The position numbers were made by a program, and so were the translations under genes. Below the pieces are notes generated by a model. The model was not told the origin of the DNA. It was given only the letters and a program-made list of their open reading frames with translations, and ran no database searches. 64,000 nucleotides of DNA, taken from contig JAPMXV010000023.1 of the NCBI GenBank assembly GCA_026936335.1, positions 124,001 through 188,000 on the forward strand, written 5' to 3'. Of this stretch, positions 1 to 10,572 are shown piece after piece. Each line of letters begins with the position of its first letter. The first letter of the stretch is position 1. The DNA comes from Mantamonas sphyraenae (Eukaryota; CRuMs; Mantamonadidae).

Positions 1-2
1 GG

Positions 3-1340
3 AGTGTCTCCGCGTGTACAGGAGGGTCTGGAGGAGCTGTTGCGGCTCAAGACACTCTGGCGCCTGCGGACGATCCTGACTATTGGAAGGATGTGGAGGC
101 ATTGATGGAGGAGGCGGTGAAGCAGGGAGTGTCCCCGGGTCTTGTGGCCGTGGTGGGCAAAAAGGGGCTGGGACCCGTGTTTTCCTACGCGGCAGGACAC
201 TACACGTACGGTGCGGTGCCACCGTACAACAAGGAGAACCCAGCCATGACAGAGGAGACACTGTTTGACCTTGCGTCGCTGTCGAAAATCCTGGCGACGA
301 CCACGGTGACGGCCAAGTTGTACCAAGAGGGTTTGCTTGCGCTGGACACACGTGTGACAGAGGTGCTCGGGGCCCAGTTTGGCCAGTATGGCAAACAAGA
401 CATCACTGTGTTGAATCTGCTGTTGCACAACGCCGGCTACCCGCCCGACCCCACACCAGAGTACTGGTCGCCGCAGTTTGGGTGTCCCAACACGAACACG
501 ACCCACCCGGCCATGGACAACTCGTGCCGAGATCGCATCTACAACGCCCTGTTTACGCAGACGCTGGAGAACCCCGTGGGAAGCACGTATGTGTACTCGG
601 ACCTGTCCATGATGACAATGGCGTACATTTGCGGCACCGTGATTCGCAGCCACGGCTTGGTGCACGCCAGCGACCTGCTGGAGGGATGTGCAGGCGGTGG
701 TCCCTCGGACGTGCTGTGCTACTTTGAAGCGTACCTGCGTGTGCATCTGTACAATGGATTTGCAAGCACGGGCTACCTTCCGCCGCTCAGCGATGCGGAC
801 CTGTGTGCACCGACGGAAAACGACACATCGTACCAGAACAAGCAAATCCAGGGACAGGTGAGCGATGGCAACGCATACGCGTCGGGAGGCATCCAGGGTC
901 ATGCGGGTCTGTTTTCCAACGCCAAGGAGGCGCACGCCATTGTATCCACCGTGTGGACGGCATGGTACGACACAAACCTGCTGCTCAACGCCACCACAGT
1001 GGATCTGTTCCGCAAACAGTACGACAACTCGTCGTCGCGTGCGCTGGGCTGGAACACAAACGCAAACCAGTTTGACCAGGGTTGGAACCATTCGTGTGGC
1101 TCCCTCTCGCCACGCACATACATGCACCTGGGCTACACGGGCACCCAGATCTGTGTCGATCCCGACCGTGAGGCGTACACCCTGCTGTTCACAAACCGCG
1201 TGTATCCCACGGCGGACAACATCAAGATTCGAGCATTCCGCCAGCAGTTTAACGATCTCTGCCAGAAGAAGATTGACGCGTTCCCGCCGCACGGGGACGT
1301 GGAAGAGATGTCTCGCAGTCGCCATGGCCAAGGAGGATGA
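3..1340 (+). CDS. Serine beta-lactamase-fold hydrolase (class C / LACTB-like), 5' partial
   Basis: The frame is open from the first bases of the window and ends at TGA 1338-1340, so the N terminus lies outside; about 445 residues are visible. The serine-hydrolase motif S-L-S-K sits at nt 276-287 after the typical F-D-L-A segment. A Y-S-D triad element lies near nt 595 and an H-A-G motif near nt 900, the positions of the SxxK, YxN and KTG-type boxes of the class C beta-lactamase / penicillin-binding-protein family. Eukaryotic members are usually peptidases or esterases of unknown substrate (LACTB is the best known), so antibiotic hydrolysis should not be assumed. The protein contains several Cys and N-x-S/T sites, compatible with secretion or lysosomal location. 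It converges with the membrane-protein gene on the other strand; the stops are 21 bp apart. Confidence 0.8.
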   Translation, partial: SVSACTGGSGGAVAAQDTLAPADDPDYWKDVEALMEEAVKQGVSPGLVAVVGKKGLGPVFSYAAGHYTYGAVPPYNKENPAMTEETLFDLASLSKILATTTVTAKLYQEGLLALDTRVTEVLGAQFGQYGKQDITVLNLLLHNAGYPPDPTPEYWSPQFGCPNTNTTHPAMDNSCRDRIYNALFTQTLENPVGSTYVYSDLSMMTMAYICGTVIRSHGLVHASDLLEGCAGGGPSDVLCYFEAYLRVHLYNGFASTGYLPPLSDADLCAPTENDTSYQNKQIQGQVSDGNAYASGGIQGHAGLFSNAKEAHAIVSTVWTAWYDTNLLLNATTVDLFRKQYDNSSSRALGWNTNANQFDQGWNHSCGSLSPRTYMHLGYTGTQICVDPDREAYTLLFTNRVYPTADNIKIRAFRQQFNDLCQKKIDAFPPHGDVEEMSRSRHGQGG

Positions 1341-1361
1341 GTGGGGATCTTCATTCGCCTC

Positions 1362-3297
1362 TCACGCCCGATTCGAATACACTTGGAATGCTTCCTCCTC
1401 CTGCTCCTCCTCGTCTTCGTCCAGCTCCTGGAATTGCTCGAGCTGGTCCTCGCCCATGCCGCGCTGTACCTCACGGGAGTGACGGGGAGTGATGCGGAAC
1501 CAGCCGCGGCGGCGAAGGAAAACAACGCCTGCGACGAGGGCAAGGCCTGCACCGCCGATGCCAAAGCCAATCTCCATGTCTTGGATGGCCTTGGCCTGTG
1601 CCTGTCGCTTGGCCTCTGTGGCAGCGTCGTCGTTGGCGGCAGAGGAGGCCGGAGAGGTCGGGCTGGGCGTGGGACTGTTGTCAGGATTCTTTGGGTCGAC
1701 AGTGTAGCAATTGAAGAGCGGGAGGCCTGTGCACTGTGTGACGACGTCTGCGCACACAGCCTTGTAGCGCAGACACTGGGAGAGGCACATGGGCAGATCC
1801 TGGCCGTTCTGGCACTTGGGAATGGAGCGGCCGCAATGAAGGCCTCAAACTCGGCGGAGGAGCAGCCACTGGCTGTCTTTGCGGCGCCGACGGTGGCGTC
1901 GATGGCCTGTGCCTGGAGAGGGTTGATGGTCGTTGAGTACCCGAGCATGGTGCAGGTCTGCAGGTTTGTGGGCAGCGCACGACATTGGGGTGTGGGGGTG
2001 GGCGGCAGAGGGCCAAGCGAGGGAGAGGGCAGTGGGAAAGGAGTGGGCGCAGGAAGAGAGGGAAGATGGTCGAAACAGGAGGGTGGGTTTGCCAGCTGCG
2101 CGGAGATCAGCGTGCACGGGTTGAGAAAGGATGGGATGCCACAGTACGACGCAGTGCTTGCACACAAAGTCTGGCAGGGGCGCACGAGGGTGCCATTGGT
2201 GGTGGTGTTGCACAGCGGGAAGAATGCGGCACAGGCGAGGAACTTGAAGGTGGTGCGACACTGTTGCGGGGCGTTGCTGGGCAACACAGCCGTCAGGCCA
2301 TTGTATGTGGTCTGAGCCTGGGAATCGAGGGTGGCTGCGTCCAACTGAGGCACCACGGTGTAGTTGACCATGTCACAAAACGTGGGCTGGACCAATCGGC
2401 ACACGGGGGCGGGCTGCGTCACCGTGGCGCACGTTTGGCCAGCATCGGCAAACAAATGGGAGGGAAGAGGACAGGATGAGCCCTGAGTGGGCCCCAGACA
2501 GCGTTGGTTGGCACTGATGCAGCTGGAAGTGCATGGAGGGGTGCCACCCTGGCCCGGAGTGGAACAGGGCTGCAAATGGGCCCAGCAGAGCACGTTCTTG
2601 AGCTGGGTGCGTCCCTCTTCGTCCATGCAAGCACCGGACACAATGGAGTTGTAGAGGGATTGGGCGCGAGAGTCGCTGAGGGCCACGTTGACTGTGGAGG
2701 AGACGTTGTGTGTGATGTGTGTGCAGAAGGAGGCACCTTGGGGTGCCTTGCAGCCACTGGGTTTGTCCAGAGTGGCATTGAAACAGTTTGCATCGCCCCA
2801 TGCCGTGGGTGTGCTGCAGGACAGGTCGTTGAGCTGGCAGTCACGTGTGTAGCTGCGGCACTGGGCTCGGCAGACTTGGCGCGTGGTGTTTGTGGCTGGG
2901 TCGCATTTGGGGAACCCTGTGAGGGGGGTGGGGTGGATGGGAAAACGAGACAGATGGGATGTGGGATGGGGTTAGAGGCACGGTGGGTGACATGGAGGGT
3001 GGGTTGGGTGCAGCAAAAAGGGGTGGTGGGAAGGAAAGGGTGCCACGCACATTTTGCGCAAATGATGTGTGTGGGGTCAAGGTTGTTGCAACTGTGGGTG
3101 TTGTACTCGTGCAGGGCGTGTGCTTGGGCCTCGGTGACGTTGAGAGAGTCTGCCAAGGGATAGTCGACCTGTGCAGCGCAGAAGCCCGTGAAATTGGCGG
3201 AAACGCACGCCAACGCATGGCCAGGCTGTGCAAAGAGTGCCACGACAACCAGCACCAGGGCAAGCACAGATGGAAGTGCGTTTCTGCTGAGGTGCAT
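1362..3297 (-). CDS. Frizzled-like cysteine-rich-domain type I membrane protein
   Basis: Exons are complement(3051..3297) and complement(1362..2916), with intron donor GTGCGT and acceptor CACAG; the junction creates Trp within I-C-A-K-W-F-P-K-C. The protein (~600 aa) starts with a signal peptide (MHLSRNALP then a Leu/Val-rich core) and then carries about four repeats of the pattern C...FP.C.......C...C......C typical of Frizzled/FZ cysteine-rich domains. A Pro-rich linker lies near nt 1990-2060. One transmembrane segment (G-F-G-I-G-G-A-G-L-A-L-V-A-G-V-V) is followed by an acidic Glu-rich cytoplasmic tail. There is no seven-helix Frizzled region. The frame breaks near nt 1835: one base is missing, and restoring it recovers the expected Cys of the last repeat. 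Family FZ-CRDs bind lipidated or hydrophobic ligands; a ligand here is unknown. Confidence 0.75.
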
Positions 3298-3358
3298 GGA
3301 CAGCGCAGGAATGTGTTGGGTGTGGGGTCGCCCTGGCTGCGCTCGCTCGCCCAAGCAC

Positions 3359-4270
3359 ATGTTTGCAAGGGCGTCCACACGCGTTGTGCCGTGTTTGGAG
3401 TGTCGCGAGGAGCACAGTCGTCCAGAGGGAAGGATACACATGGACTTTTGGGGCAATCGGTTGTGTGACAAGCACCTGCGGCCGAACTGCAGGGGCTGCG
3501 GCACGTTTGTGTCACCTGCGCTGCACAACTTCCACGGCAGCTGGATGCAGAGGGGAGAGAGGGCATTCACTGTGAAGCAACAATTGTGTGGGGAGTGTGT
3601 ACGTACACGTGTGACGACACAGCACCAGCTGGACGACATCACGCACATGGTGTTGCGAACCATGCGACAGCGTTTTGGTCTGCAGTTCACAAAGAAACCA
3701 CGCATGCTGGTAAACTTGGTACAGGAACGGGAGCTGGCACACACACGTGCAGGCATGGTGTGTACGGGAGTCACAAAGGTGCACCATCGCAAGGACGGCA
3801 CGTTCTCCGTCCGGCTGCTGGAGATTCTCAGCCACCAAACGTTCATTTCCACCGTGTGGGTGGTGGCACACGAGCTGTGTCACGCATGGGTGTATTTGGA
3901 ACGTGGGGTGGAGTTGCCGCACGACGTCAACGAAGGGCTGGCGGAACTGTGGGGTCTGGCGATGATCCACGCTTTGCCACGTGAAACACTGCATCGACAT
4001 GCCAAACAAATGGTTTATGAAGAGTGCATGCAGCGCTTTGGATCTGGTGATTACCCAAAGTACCTTCTTGCGCGCTTGCAAGAGGTGGCGATGGGAATGA
4101 GCGTGGAGAGGATCATCGCCACAGCTCTGGCCGCCAAACACGCACGACACAAGCAAGAAGTGTCCGACGGACAAACGCAGGGGTTGTTTGTTAGCAAAGG
4201 ATCGCCACAGGCTGGGGTTGAACAGCTTGTGGAGCGGGGAACACAGACGTTTGGGGCGAAAACGCGTTGA
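3359..4270 (+). CDS. DA1-like zinc metallopeptidase with LIM-like zinc region
   Basis: The N-terminal third has paired zinc ligands (P-C-L-E-C, L-C-D-K-H, N-C-R-G-C-G, L-C-G-E-C) like a LIM-related finger. The C-terminal half holds the peptidase signature H-E-L-C-H-A-W followed about 17 residues later by E-G-L-A-E-L-W-G, the layout of the plant DA1/DAR family, where HExxH and a downstream Glu bind zinc. DA1 proteins are ubiquitin-activated peptidases that limit cell proliferation; that role is family knowledge only. The start is ATG 3359 (303 aa), because upstream ATGs (3296, 3311) would overlap the start of the divergent gene at 3297. The 61-bp gap implies a shared promoter. Confidence 0.75.
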   Translation: MFARASTRVVPCLECREEHSRPEGRIHMDFWGNRLCDKHLRPNCRGCGTFVSPALHNFHGSWMQRGERAFTVKQQLCGECVRTRVTTQHQLDDITHMVLRTMRQRFGLQFTKKPRMLVNLVQERELAHTRAGMVCTGVTKVHHRKDGTFSVRLLEILSHQTFISTVWVVAHELCHAWVYLERGVELPHDVNEGLAELWGLAMIHALPRETLHRHAKQMVYEECMQRFGSGDYPKYLLARLQEVAMGMSVERIIATALAAKHARHKQEVSDGQTQGLFVSKGSPQAGVEQLVERGTQTFGAKTR

Positions 4271-4414
4271 TTGATTGATTGGGACTGGAACCATGGGGAC
4301 GTGTCCTCTCTGCTGTCAATGCAATGCAAATGGGCTCATCATCGCCTCATGTCACCCGGCATGTGTTTCCTTTGTCATGCTTTCATGCTTTCATGCTGTG
4401 GTTGTGGAAGCCGT

Positions 4415-6078
4415 TCAAAGCAGGTTGGCAACGGCGTCGCGCTCCTGGAGCAGTTCCTTGTAGGTCTTTTCCATCCTCTCCTCGGAGAAGGAGTTGATGT
4501 CCAGACCCTGCACGATCTCGACCTTGCCGTCGGCGCACTTGACCGGGTAGGAGTAGAACACACCCTCGTCGATGCCGTAGCTGCCGTCGGACGGGATGGC
4601 CATGCTGGTGACGCGTCCCTTGGTGCCCAGGGCCCAGTCACGAAGGCTGTCGATGGCCGATCCACCGGCCGAGGCAGCCGAAGAGGCGCCGCGAGCATCA
4701 ATGATCTCGGCACCACGCTTCTGCACACGCGGGATGTACTCGTTGACATACCACTCGTTCTCCACGAGGTCCAGGGCAGCCTTGCCGTTGACGGTGGCGT
4801 GGTGCAGATCCGGGTACTGGGTGGCGCTGTGGTTGCCCCAGATGATGACGTTCTCCACGTCGGTGTTGAGGGCACCAGTCTTTTCGGCCAGCAGAGCCAC
4901 GGCGCGGTTCTCATCCAGGCGGGTCATGGCAGAGATGTTCTCCGTGGGGATCTGGTCCGCGGCGTTGGCCAGGATCAGCGCGTTGGTGTTGGCCGGGTTG
5001 CCCACAACCAGAGCCTTGGCTGTCTTCTTGGCCTTGTTGAAGGCCTTGCCCTGGGCGGTGAAGATGCCACCGTTGTCACGCAGCAGATCACCACGCTCCA
5101 TACCTGGTCAGGGACGGGGGAGGGGAGTGGGTGAGTGGGGGTGGTGCCAATGGGAATGGTGGCAAAATGCAGGGCAGGCGTCAAGTTGTGGTATGGGTAG
5201 GCCGTCAGAGAGAAGATTTGCAGTTCGTCTCGCTCACGGGCACATTGACAACACATTAAAACGTTGCTGTGCCTCGGATAAGCGTCATTGAACATATGTA
5301 TCACATCACCCGGTGTGTGTGTGTGGGGGGGGGGGGGGGGGGGGGGGGACGGAGAATGAAACATACCGGGGCCACGAGGCTTGGCGCCGACAAAAAGAGC
5401 ATAGTCGACGTCGTCAAAGGCCTCCTCGGCGCTGTCGGTGCCGACGATGCCATGAAGGAGCGGGAAGGCGCAGTCCTGCAGCTCCATGGTGACACCCTTC
5501 AGGGCCTTCATGGCCGGGGTCAGCTCGAGGCAGTGGAGGATGACCGGCTGGTCCTTGCCCAGCATGTCGCCGCTGGCAATGCGGAACAGCAGGGCGTAGC
5601 CAATGGCACCGGCGGCACCAGTCACGGCCACCTTGACGGGCTCCTTCTGCTGGCTCTCCGACTCGTAAGGGATGTCTGCGTGGCAAGCCGGGGTGTGTGC
5701 GGGGCGGCGGGGGGGGCGGGGTTAGGGTTGCCCGGATTTCGAAGGGGCGCGCGGGAGGGGAAACGGCCTCGTCAAGGCGGCGTGTGCAGACGTGCACAGG
5801 CGCAGCATGCTTGGTGGCCATGGGAACGAGGGAGTGGCACACGTATGCACGCCCACAGAAAGCACATACACAGGCCGGAGTTGTCCTGTGGGCAAGACGG
5901 GCAGGTGAGTGGGTCAGCGTATGAACGGCGGTGGAGAAACTTCCGTCGCGACGAACAAAAACTGCGCGCAGGGGTTGCAGGGGTTGCTTACAGTGGCATA
6001 GGCACGCGAGGCCACAGGGGCGCTCACGGCAGAGGCAGAGACACGGGAAGAGACGGTCTTGAGGTTGCGAGTGAACAT
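4415..6078 (-). CDS. MDH: Malate dehydrogenase (cytosolic-type sequence) with mitochondrial presequence
   Basis: Exon 1 is complement(5992..6078), exon 2 about complement(5367..5675), exon 3 complement(4415..5103). Exon 1 encodes 29 residues ([12 protein letters not shown] then A-S-R-A-Y-A-T), rich in Arg/Ser and without acidic residues: a mitochondrial targeting peptide. Exons 2 and 3 carry the NAD-binding loop T-G-A-A-G-A-I-G, the [15 protein letters not shown] loop and the active-site I-W-G-N-H-S-A-T-Q, all of the cytosolic MDH1 subfamily (malate + NAD+ to oxaloacetate). The exon 2/3 junction is exact (G|GT-ATG). The exon 1/2 junction does not keep frame with the strongest sites (GTAAGC donor, CGCAG acceptor); one base appears to be missing, or a weaker site or a tiny exon is used. 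Intron 2 contains a run of 24 G. Confidence 0.85.
5325..5348 (+). repeat. Homopolymer of 24 G (C on the coding strand), beside a GT repeat
   Basis: Directly visible run of 24 guanines preceded by (GT)n, inside the second intron of the malate dehydrogenase gene. On the transcribed RNA it is a C tract. Such runs are prone to length error in sequencing. Confidence 0.95.
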
Positions 6079-6621
6079 GTGTTGACGAATTCAGGTGGAT
6101 GCAACGGTGCGCGGGGGGGGGTTTTGCGGCAGCCAATGCACCCCATGTGGACACGGACACCCAAGAAACACGGTGTGGTGGCCCTTTGGCGCATGTCGGG
6201 TGTACGTGAGGGTGCACACGGCAGCCTGGCATGCACACGAAGGGCAAACGTGACCGGGCAAGCGTTTGGCAGGTCACTGGGAGGCATGCATGCGCGTACG
6301 GTGCACATGGATCCTTGGCAGAGGGTGTCACGGGGTTGGATGGGCACGAGGGAAGGTTGCAGGTCGCAGACAGTGTGTGGTGAGGGTGCACGAGGCGAGA
6401 GTGGGCTTGTTGGACTTTCACTCGGGGCTGCTGCAGACGCACATACCACGGGAAAGGCACAGTTACACACGTTGGGACGACACCAGGCACATGGAAAACG
6501 GATGAGCGGACATGGGGCGGAACGTATGGCGGGCCGGCCATTCACGGGCGTGTCCCGACACGGCGGAAGCCAAACGAGTTCCGCTTCCGGAGGTGCGCCG
6601 CTGTGGGCAGCGAAACAGATC
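6079..6621. promoter_or_regulatory. Divergent intergenic region between MDH and thioredoxin reductase
   Basis: 543 bp between two head-to-head start codons (6078 on minus, 6622 on plus). It must hold both 5' UTRs and promoters. I see no TATA-like box or RNA gene. Open frames that cross it lack recognisable protein features and are treated as chance ORFs of GC-rich DNA. Confidence 0.5.
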
Positions 6622-8523
<1,902 letters not shown>

Positions 8524-8524
8524 G

Positions 8525-8604
8525 CTGCTCGAGGTGCGTAGCGAGCGCCTGCGTGCGCGTCTGTAAACCAGGCGACGTGCGTATGGTGGCTCCCCCTCGA
8601 GCAG
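8525..8604 (+). other. Stem-loop right after the Sec-gene stop (perfect 10-bp arms)
   Basis: CTGCTCGAGG (8525-8534) is the exact reverse complement of CCTCGAGCAG (8595-8604). Inside, CGCCTG (8546-8551) pairs with CAGGCG (8569-8574), leaving a loop with UAAAC. It lacks a canonical ATGA/GTGA core, so it is a weaker SECIS match by sequence but a strong structure. Confidence 0.45.
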
Positions 8605-8793
8605 GGTAATCCTGACTCTGATGATGTGTGTCTGGTGCACATTGTGTGTGTGCACGAAACAGGCAGCAGCAAAACACAGCAACACCCCTTTCCTCAACCC
8701 CAACCCCACACCCCCCCCGCAACCTTTCCATCCCATGAATCCATGGGGCGGCAGCGAGGGGGTGTGGTGGGCGAGGGGAAAGCGATCGTTCCA

Positions 8794-8863
8794 CCGTGCT
8801 TCGCATGACGCATGCTATTCCTGGGAAACGGCCGAATGTTATGGTCGCAGGACATGCTGACGG
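8794..8863 (+). promoter_or_regulatory. Candidate SECIS element of thioredoxin reductase
   Basis: A hairpin can be drawn by hand. Lower stem: CCGTGC (8794-8799) with GC/ACGG (8856-8863). Next comes the tetranucleotide ATGA (8805-8808) opposite GGAC (8850-8853), the required ATGA...NGAN core. An upper helix of about 10 pairs (8811-8820 with 8834-8843, one mismatch) closes an apical loop CTGGGAAACGGCC that contains the unpaired AAA. The ATGA-to-AA distance (17 nt) is longer than the usual 10-13, which lowers confidence. Confidence 0.4.
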
Positions 8864-8960
8864 AGAGTGGACGGAGTTGCGTTGGCCAGGTTTTGCATAG
8901 TGAACAATGGACAATGGCAATGGTGTACAGAAACCGAGTTGGGACTTGTCTTGGTGACCG

Positions 8961-9023
8961 CGACTGGGATTTGCCCTTGCCACTGCTGCCCTGGCTGTCG
9001 TCCACTGCCAGATTGAGCTCCAT
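8961..9023 (-). pseudogene. Truncated copy of the first 21 codons of DDX31
   Basis: On the minus strand, ATG 9023 opens 21 codons (M-E-L-N-L-A-V-D-D-S-Q...) identical at base level to the start of the intact helicase gene at 19070. After codon 21 the sequence changes to unrelated DNA of the thioredoxin reductase 3' flank. It is a by-product of the inverted duplication and gives no functional protein. Its promoter region may still act as the upstream part of RPL10A copy A. Confidence 0.85.
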
Positions 9024-9151
9024 TGCGTGTGTGTGTTTGGTGTTGGGATGGGTTCAAAGGAGGGTGGGGGGGGGTGACGCAGGTGCTTGTTGGTCTGGGT
9101 GTGGCATCGCTGGCTCCGACCGACCCATCCCAAACACAAAACCACAGAGAA

Positions 9152-10196
9152 AGTAAGTTGCAGGCGCACGTATCGGTGCAATGGGAGGACAATGGACCTG
9201 TGCGCACCATGGGCATGCACATGACGGAGCTGGTATCCGTTTGCATGTGTGTGTGCGTGTGTGCAGTGCCGACTCGTGTGTACAGGCGGTCAGTCCGTTC
9301 TGGGAAAGAGGGCGGCTGGGTCGAAAATGCCCGCCGCAAGGGACACCGGAAGAGAACACTGACACGGAAAGCAATGTGTGTGTGTGTGCGTGTGTGTGTG
9401 TGTGTGTTCAGTGTCCAAGATCTCGTCTGAAGTGCTGCGAAGCTCGATCCGTGAGGTGCTGAACCCGGAGAAGAAGCGCAACTTGTGAGTTTTTTGCATG
9501 CGATGCGAGTCGACTTTTGCAAGTGGCTGTGCTTTTGAGGGGCACACACAGAGAGAAATGGAAAGTGCAATGGGACACAAGGGATGAGACATGCTGACAA
9601 ACGCGTGGATGGACACGACACATTGCAGCCTGGAGTCTGTTGAGCTGCAGGTTGGCCTGAAGAACTACGACATTGCGCGCGACAAGCGTTTCTCGGGCAA
9701 GGTGTCTGTGCCGCACCAGCCGCGCCCGCGCCCCAAGGTTCTGATCTTTGGTGACGTCAAGGCTTGCGACGCTGCCAAGGCTCTGGGCTACGACACGATG
9801 AACGCCGACGAGGTGAAGGGTGTGTTCAAGCAGAAGAAGCCGATCAAGAAGATTGTGCGCAAGTACGATTACTTCCTGGCGTCGAGCACGATGATCCGTA
9901 ACGTGTCGAAGAGCATGGGATCGTACCTGACCAAGGCAGGCAAGTTCCCCACTGTGCTGGGCAACAACGACGACCTGGAGGAGAAGATCGCCGAGGTGAG
10001 CGCTCAGGTGCAGTTCAAGCTGAAGAAGCTGTGTCTGGGAGTGTGCATTGGCCACCTGAACATGACGGAGGACCAGCTTGTGCGCAACATCGTCAAGGCT
10101 GTGAACTTCCTTGTGTCTCTGCTGAAGAAGCAGTGGCAGAACGTGGGTTCGCTGTACATCAAGAGCACGATGGGCCCCAGCTTCCAGATCTACTAA
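9152..10196 (+). CDS. RPL10A: 60S ribosomal protein L10a (uL1), copy A
   Basis: Coding exons 9152, 9412..9484 and 9629..10196 (213 aa; animal L10a is 217). The first intron splits the initiator codon: A at the end of ...CACAGAGAAA|GTAAGT and TG after ...GTTCAG. Intron 2 (GTGAGT) is inside codon Phe of K-R-N-F-L-E-S. The protein matches L10a throughout (V-E-L-Q-V-G-L-K-N-Y-D, K-P-I-K-K-I-V-R-K-Y-D, C-terminal S-T-M-G-P-S-F-Q-I-Y). It forms part of the L1 stalk of the large subunit, at the E-site. It is identical in its main coding exon to copy B at 17898. Confidence 0.93.
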
Positions 10197-10572
10197 GGAG
10201 ATGGTGGAACGGCGGGAGGCTTGTTGTGCCACGGAGCTTGGTGTGCACTGCGTCGTAGTGCCCTTGTGTTTGACCCAAGGGAAGACGGAGCGCTGCTGGA
10301 AGGCGGCGAGGCTGTCGCAAGGGCGCAGTGATTTCTCGATATCAACTCGTGTCAACTCGTTATTCAGGCGTTGTGGAGGAGAGGCAATGAGTGCGTGTGT
10401 GGGTGTGGGCAATTGATTTCCATGAGTGTGGAGTGTGTACTCCTGCAAGGAGACCCGAGAGGCAGGAGGAGCACAACACACACCCCCGGTTCAGAAGAAA
10501 ATGGAAGCCACAGCGAGCACGTGCGCAAAACAGGCCAAACCAACGTAGGAGATAGGGTGACTGGTCTTGCAC
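10197..10572. other. Intergenic: RPL10A copy A 3' flank and upstream region of LRR gene A
   Basis: 376 bp without a gene. Most (to 10542) belongs to the inverted duplication and is mirrored at 17551-17897 with few substitutions. No RNA gene recognised. Confidence 0.6.

Larger units (their letters stand above)
8524..8960 (+). other. Thioredoxin reductase 3' UTR region (437 bp, no gene)
   Basis: This interval follows the TAA of the selenoprotein and precedes the inverted duplication at 8961. It contains two stem-loop candidates (8525-8604 and about 8794-8863), a CA/GT-rich stretch and C-rich runs. A eukaryotic Sec codon needs a SECIS element in the 3' UTR, so it should lie here or slightly beyond. 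Confidence 0.6.
8961..10542 (+). repeat. Inverted duplication 1, left arm (RPL10A copy A)
   Basis: This about 1.58-kb block is nearly identical to the reverse complement of 17551-19133. It holds a truncated DDX31 5' fragment, the whole RPL10A gene with both introns, and its 3' flank. Identity stops abruptly after CCCAGTCG at 8961 and after AGGCCAAAC near 10542. Confidence 0.93.
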
